Shown here: positions 6,449 to 7,625 of the stretch, one piece after another
Layout: each line of letters begins with the position of its first letter
Numbering within the stretch: position 1 is the stretch's first letter
From: Candidatus Gastranaerophilales bacterium
GTDB taxonomy: Bacteria; Cyanobacteriota; Vampirovibrionia; Gastranaerophilales; Gastranaerophilaceae
Length of the DNA: 7,625 nucleotides
Assembly (NCBI GenBank): GCA_900548405.1
Contig: UNSJ01000067.1
Coordinates: 1-7,625 of the forward strand
Reading direction: 5' to 3'
Made by a program: the position numbers and the translations under genes
The notes under the pieces: generated by a model
The model's database searches: none
What the model was told of the DNA's origin: nothing
Seen by the model: the letters and a program-made list of their open reading frames with translations, nothing else

Positions 6449-7436
6449 TATAATGTTATATGCAGAAGTTACTAAAGACAATTACCTTCATACAGTTCTT
6501 TTTGAACTTGCATATAAGGCTCAGGAACTTTCTCAAAAACTTAACAATGCAGACATCTCAGCTCTTTTAATCTGTAAAACGGGATTAGGAGAAACTTTTA
6601 AAGAAGCATTTATAAACAGTGGTTTTGATTACGTTTATATTGCAGAAGACGACAGCCTTGAACATTATTCAACAGAAATTTATTCAAAAATAGCAGTTGA
6701 TATTATAAATGAAATTAAACCTGACATAATGCTTATCGGAGCAACTACTCAAGGAAGGGATTTGGCGCCGAGAATATCGTCAACACTTCATACAGGCTTA
6801 ACAGCAGATTGTATTGGACTTGATATTAACGAAAAAGGGCAGCTTGCAGCAACTCGCCCTACATTTGGCGGTAAACTGATGGCAACAATTTTGTGCAAAA
6901 ATCTTCCTCAGATGGCAACTGTCAGACCAAAAGTCTTCAAACCCGCGCCAGAAAATATTGTAAAAGATACAAAATTTATTTATATAAAACCTGAGATTGG
7001 TAATATTGAAAGAAAAGTTGAATTTTTGAACTTTGTAAGGAATTTAAATTCTGCAATAAACGAACTTGACAGTGCAAACATAATCGTTGCAGGCGGCAAA
7101 GGAATGAAAAACGAAGAAGGTTTTGAACTTCTTAAAAACTTTGCCGATTCAATAGGCGGCTGCATTGCGGCAAGCAGAGGTGCTGTTGATATGGGGCTTG
7201 CATCTTCTGATATTCAAATAGGACAGACCGGAAAAACAGTTACACCTAAACTTTATATAGCATGCGGAATATCAGGTGCTATTCAGCATATTGTAGGGAT
7301 GCAGGACAGTGATAAAATTATAGCCGTAAATAATGACCCTGATGCACCTATTTTTGAGCATTGCGACTGTGCAATTGTCGATGATGTATTTGAAGTACTG
7401 CCAAAACTTATAAAATATTATTCTCCCGAAAAATAG
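6441..7436 (+). CDS. etfA: Electron transfer flavoprotein, alpha subunit
   Basis: EtfA contributes the FAD that shuttles between EtfB and the dehydrogenase partner. The 331-residue product has the N-terminal domain shared with EtfB, with GATTQGRDLAPRISS (100-114), GLTADC (119-124), RPTFGGKLMATI (139-150) and PQMATVRP (156-163), and then the C-terminal FAD domain: GGKGM (218-222), SRGAVD (245-250), QIGQTGKTV (259-267), the signature LYIACGISGAIQH (271-283) and VNNDPDAPIF (296-305). All expected FAD contacts are present. There is no N-terminal ferredoxin domain of the kind fused to some EtfA proteins, so any extra Fe-S centre must come from another protein, possibly the Cys4 protein upstream. 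ATG 6441 is chosen for the GGAGGG 7 nt upstream. The gene ends at TAG 7434-7436 with no clear terminator hairpin after it. Confidence 0.96.
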   Translation: MSNIMLYAEVTKDNYLHTVLFELAYKAQELSQKLNNADISALLICKTGLGETFKEAFINSGFDYVYIAEDDSLEHYSTEIYSKIAVDIINEIKPDIMLIGATTQGRDLAPRISSTLHTGLTADCIGLDINEKGQLAATRPTFGGKLMATILCKNLPQMATVRPKVFKPAPENIVKDTKFIYIKPEIGNIERKVEFLNFVRNLNSAINELDSANIIVAGGKGMKNEEGFELLKNFADSIGGCIAASRGAVDMGLASSDIQIGQTGKTVTPKLYIACGISGAIQHIVGMQDSDKIIAVNNDPDAPIFEHCDCAIVDDVFEVLPKLIKYYSPEK

Positions 7437-7459
7437 CAAAAAAAAATAAATTTATAATC

Positions 7460-7488
7460 TTGACAAAATACCTGTAATAAGAAATAAT
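7460..7488 (+). promoter_or_regulatory. Near-consensus sigma-70 promoter for the gene at 7557
   Basis: TTGACA (7460-7465), a perfect -35 box, is 17 bp from AATAAT (7483-7488), five of six for the -10 box. Transcription would begin near 7495 and give a leader of about 60 nt ending in AAGGAGG (7544-7550). It is the strongest promoter in the window and marks a new transcription unit after etfA. The leader shows only a weak A/T hairpin (7506-7521) and no recognisable riboswitch. Confidence 0.72.
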
Positions 7489-7556
7489 GATTAAAGAAGC
7501 AATATTTGAACTTTAGTTTAAGAAAAGATAAACAGGATAAAATAAGGAGGCTGAAT

Positions 7557-7625
7557 ATGTTATATTCAAAAGCATTAAGGGTTGCCCCCCCCCCGACAAG
7601 GTTGCTGGGTTAAAGGGGTTTACAC
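7557..7625 (+). CDS. 5' end of an unidentified gene, frame broken at a poly-C tract, cut by the window end
   Basis: An ATG at 7557 has an excellent AAGGAGG site 6 nt upstream and a strong promoter, so a gene clearly starts here. As written it reads MLYSKALRVAPPPTRLLG and stops at TAA 7611-7613. The stop comes right after ten consecutive Cs (7585-7594). One more C, or one fewer, would keep the frame open to the window end. The first eight codons look like the rest of the genome; everything from about 7581 on is unusually G/C-rich. The identity cannot be told from so few residues. Position after etfBA would suit a dehydrogenase partner, but nothing in the sequence shows this. Confidence 0.45.
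7585..7594 (+). repeat. Poly-C homopolymer of 10 bases
   Basis: Ten consecutive Cs lie in the tenth to thirteenth codons of the gene starting at 7557. No other C or G run in the window comes near this length. It causes the early stop in that frame. It may be a sequencing or assembly error near a contig end, or a slippage-prone tract. Confidence 0.85.

Noticed and set aside
6296..6481. Minus-strand 61-codon open frame over the etfB/etfA junction
   Set aside because: Opposite secure etfB and etfA coding; no family resemblance.
6980..7165. Minus-strand 61-codon open frame inside etfA
   Set aside because: Antisense shadow of conserved EtfA sequence.
7471..7536. CCTGT/ACAGG inverted pair and a small A/T hairpin (7506-7521) in the leader of the last gene
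   Set aside because: Five-bp arms 56 nt apart and a weak A/T stem are not evidence for a riboswitch, attenuator or operator.

Overview
The window looks like an AT-rich chromosomal piece from an anaerobic bacterium. The flavin and iron-sulfur electron-transfer genes, the AT-rich codon use and the style of one long orphan protein (disordered Asn/Lys/Tyr-rich start leading into an N-I-S-F-T-A motif) fit a gut Gastranaerophilales/Vampirovibrionia ('Melainabacteria') genome best. That assignment is an inference from memory of such proteins, not a database result. Translation uses the standard bacterial code and strong GGAGG-type ribosome binding sites.

Layout: positions 1-1080 hold the 3' part of pnp (polynucleotide phosphorylase: end of the second RNase PH domain, KH, S1). 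A hairpin with a T-run at 1097-1130 ends pnp and probably also the convergent gene on the minus strand. That gene, 1129-3348, encodes a 739-residue protein with no recognisable domain and not a single cysteine. A 122-bp divergent spacer separates it from a PfkB-family sugar/nucleoside kinase gene (start best placed at 3486).

From about 4560 a promoter drives a tight four-gene redox operon: an NfnA/SudB-type FAD/NAD(P)/[2Fe-2S] reductase subunit (4616-5467), a 59-residue four-cysteine protein that standard gene calling may miss (5480-5659), etfB (5663-6448) and etfA (6441-7436, overlapping etfB by 8 nt). EtfB carries the D-G-D-T-A-Q-T-G-P motif associated with FAD-binding, bifurcating-type Etfs. 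The usual NfnB large subunit and an acyl-CoA dehydrogenase partner are both absent from the window. The most interesting idea is that the small Cys4 protein is an unrecognised component linking pyridine-nucleotide and Etf chemistry; this is inference from position and cysteine pattern only.

After etfA there is a near-consensus promoter (TTGACA-17 bp-AATAAT) and a strong RBS leading into a new gene at 7557. Its frame is broken at once by a 10-base poly-C tract, followed by unusually G/C-rich sequence to the window end. This may be poor sequence at a contig end or, less likely, a phase-variable tract.
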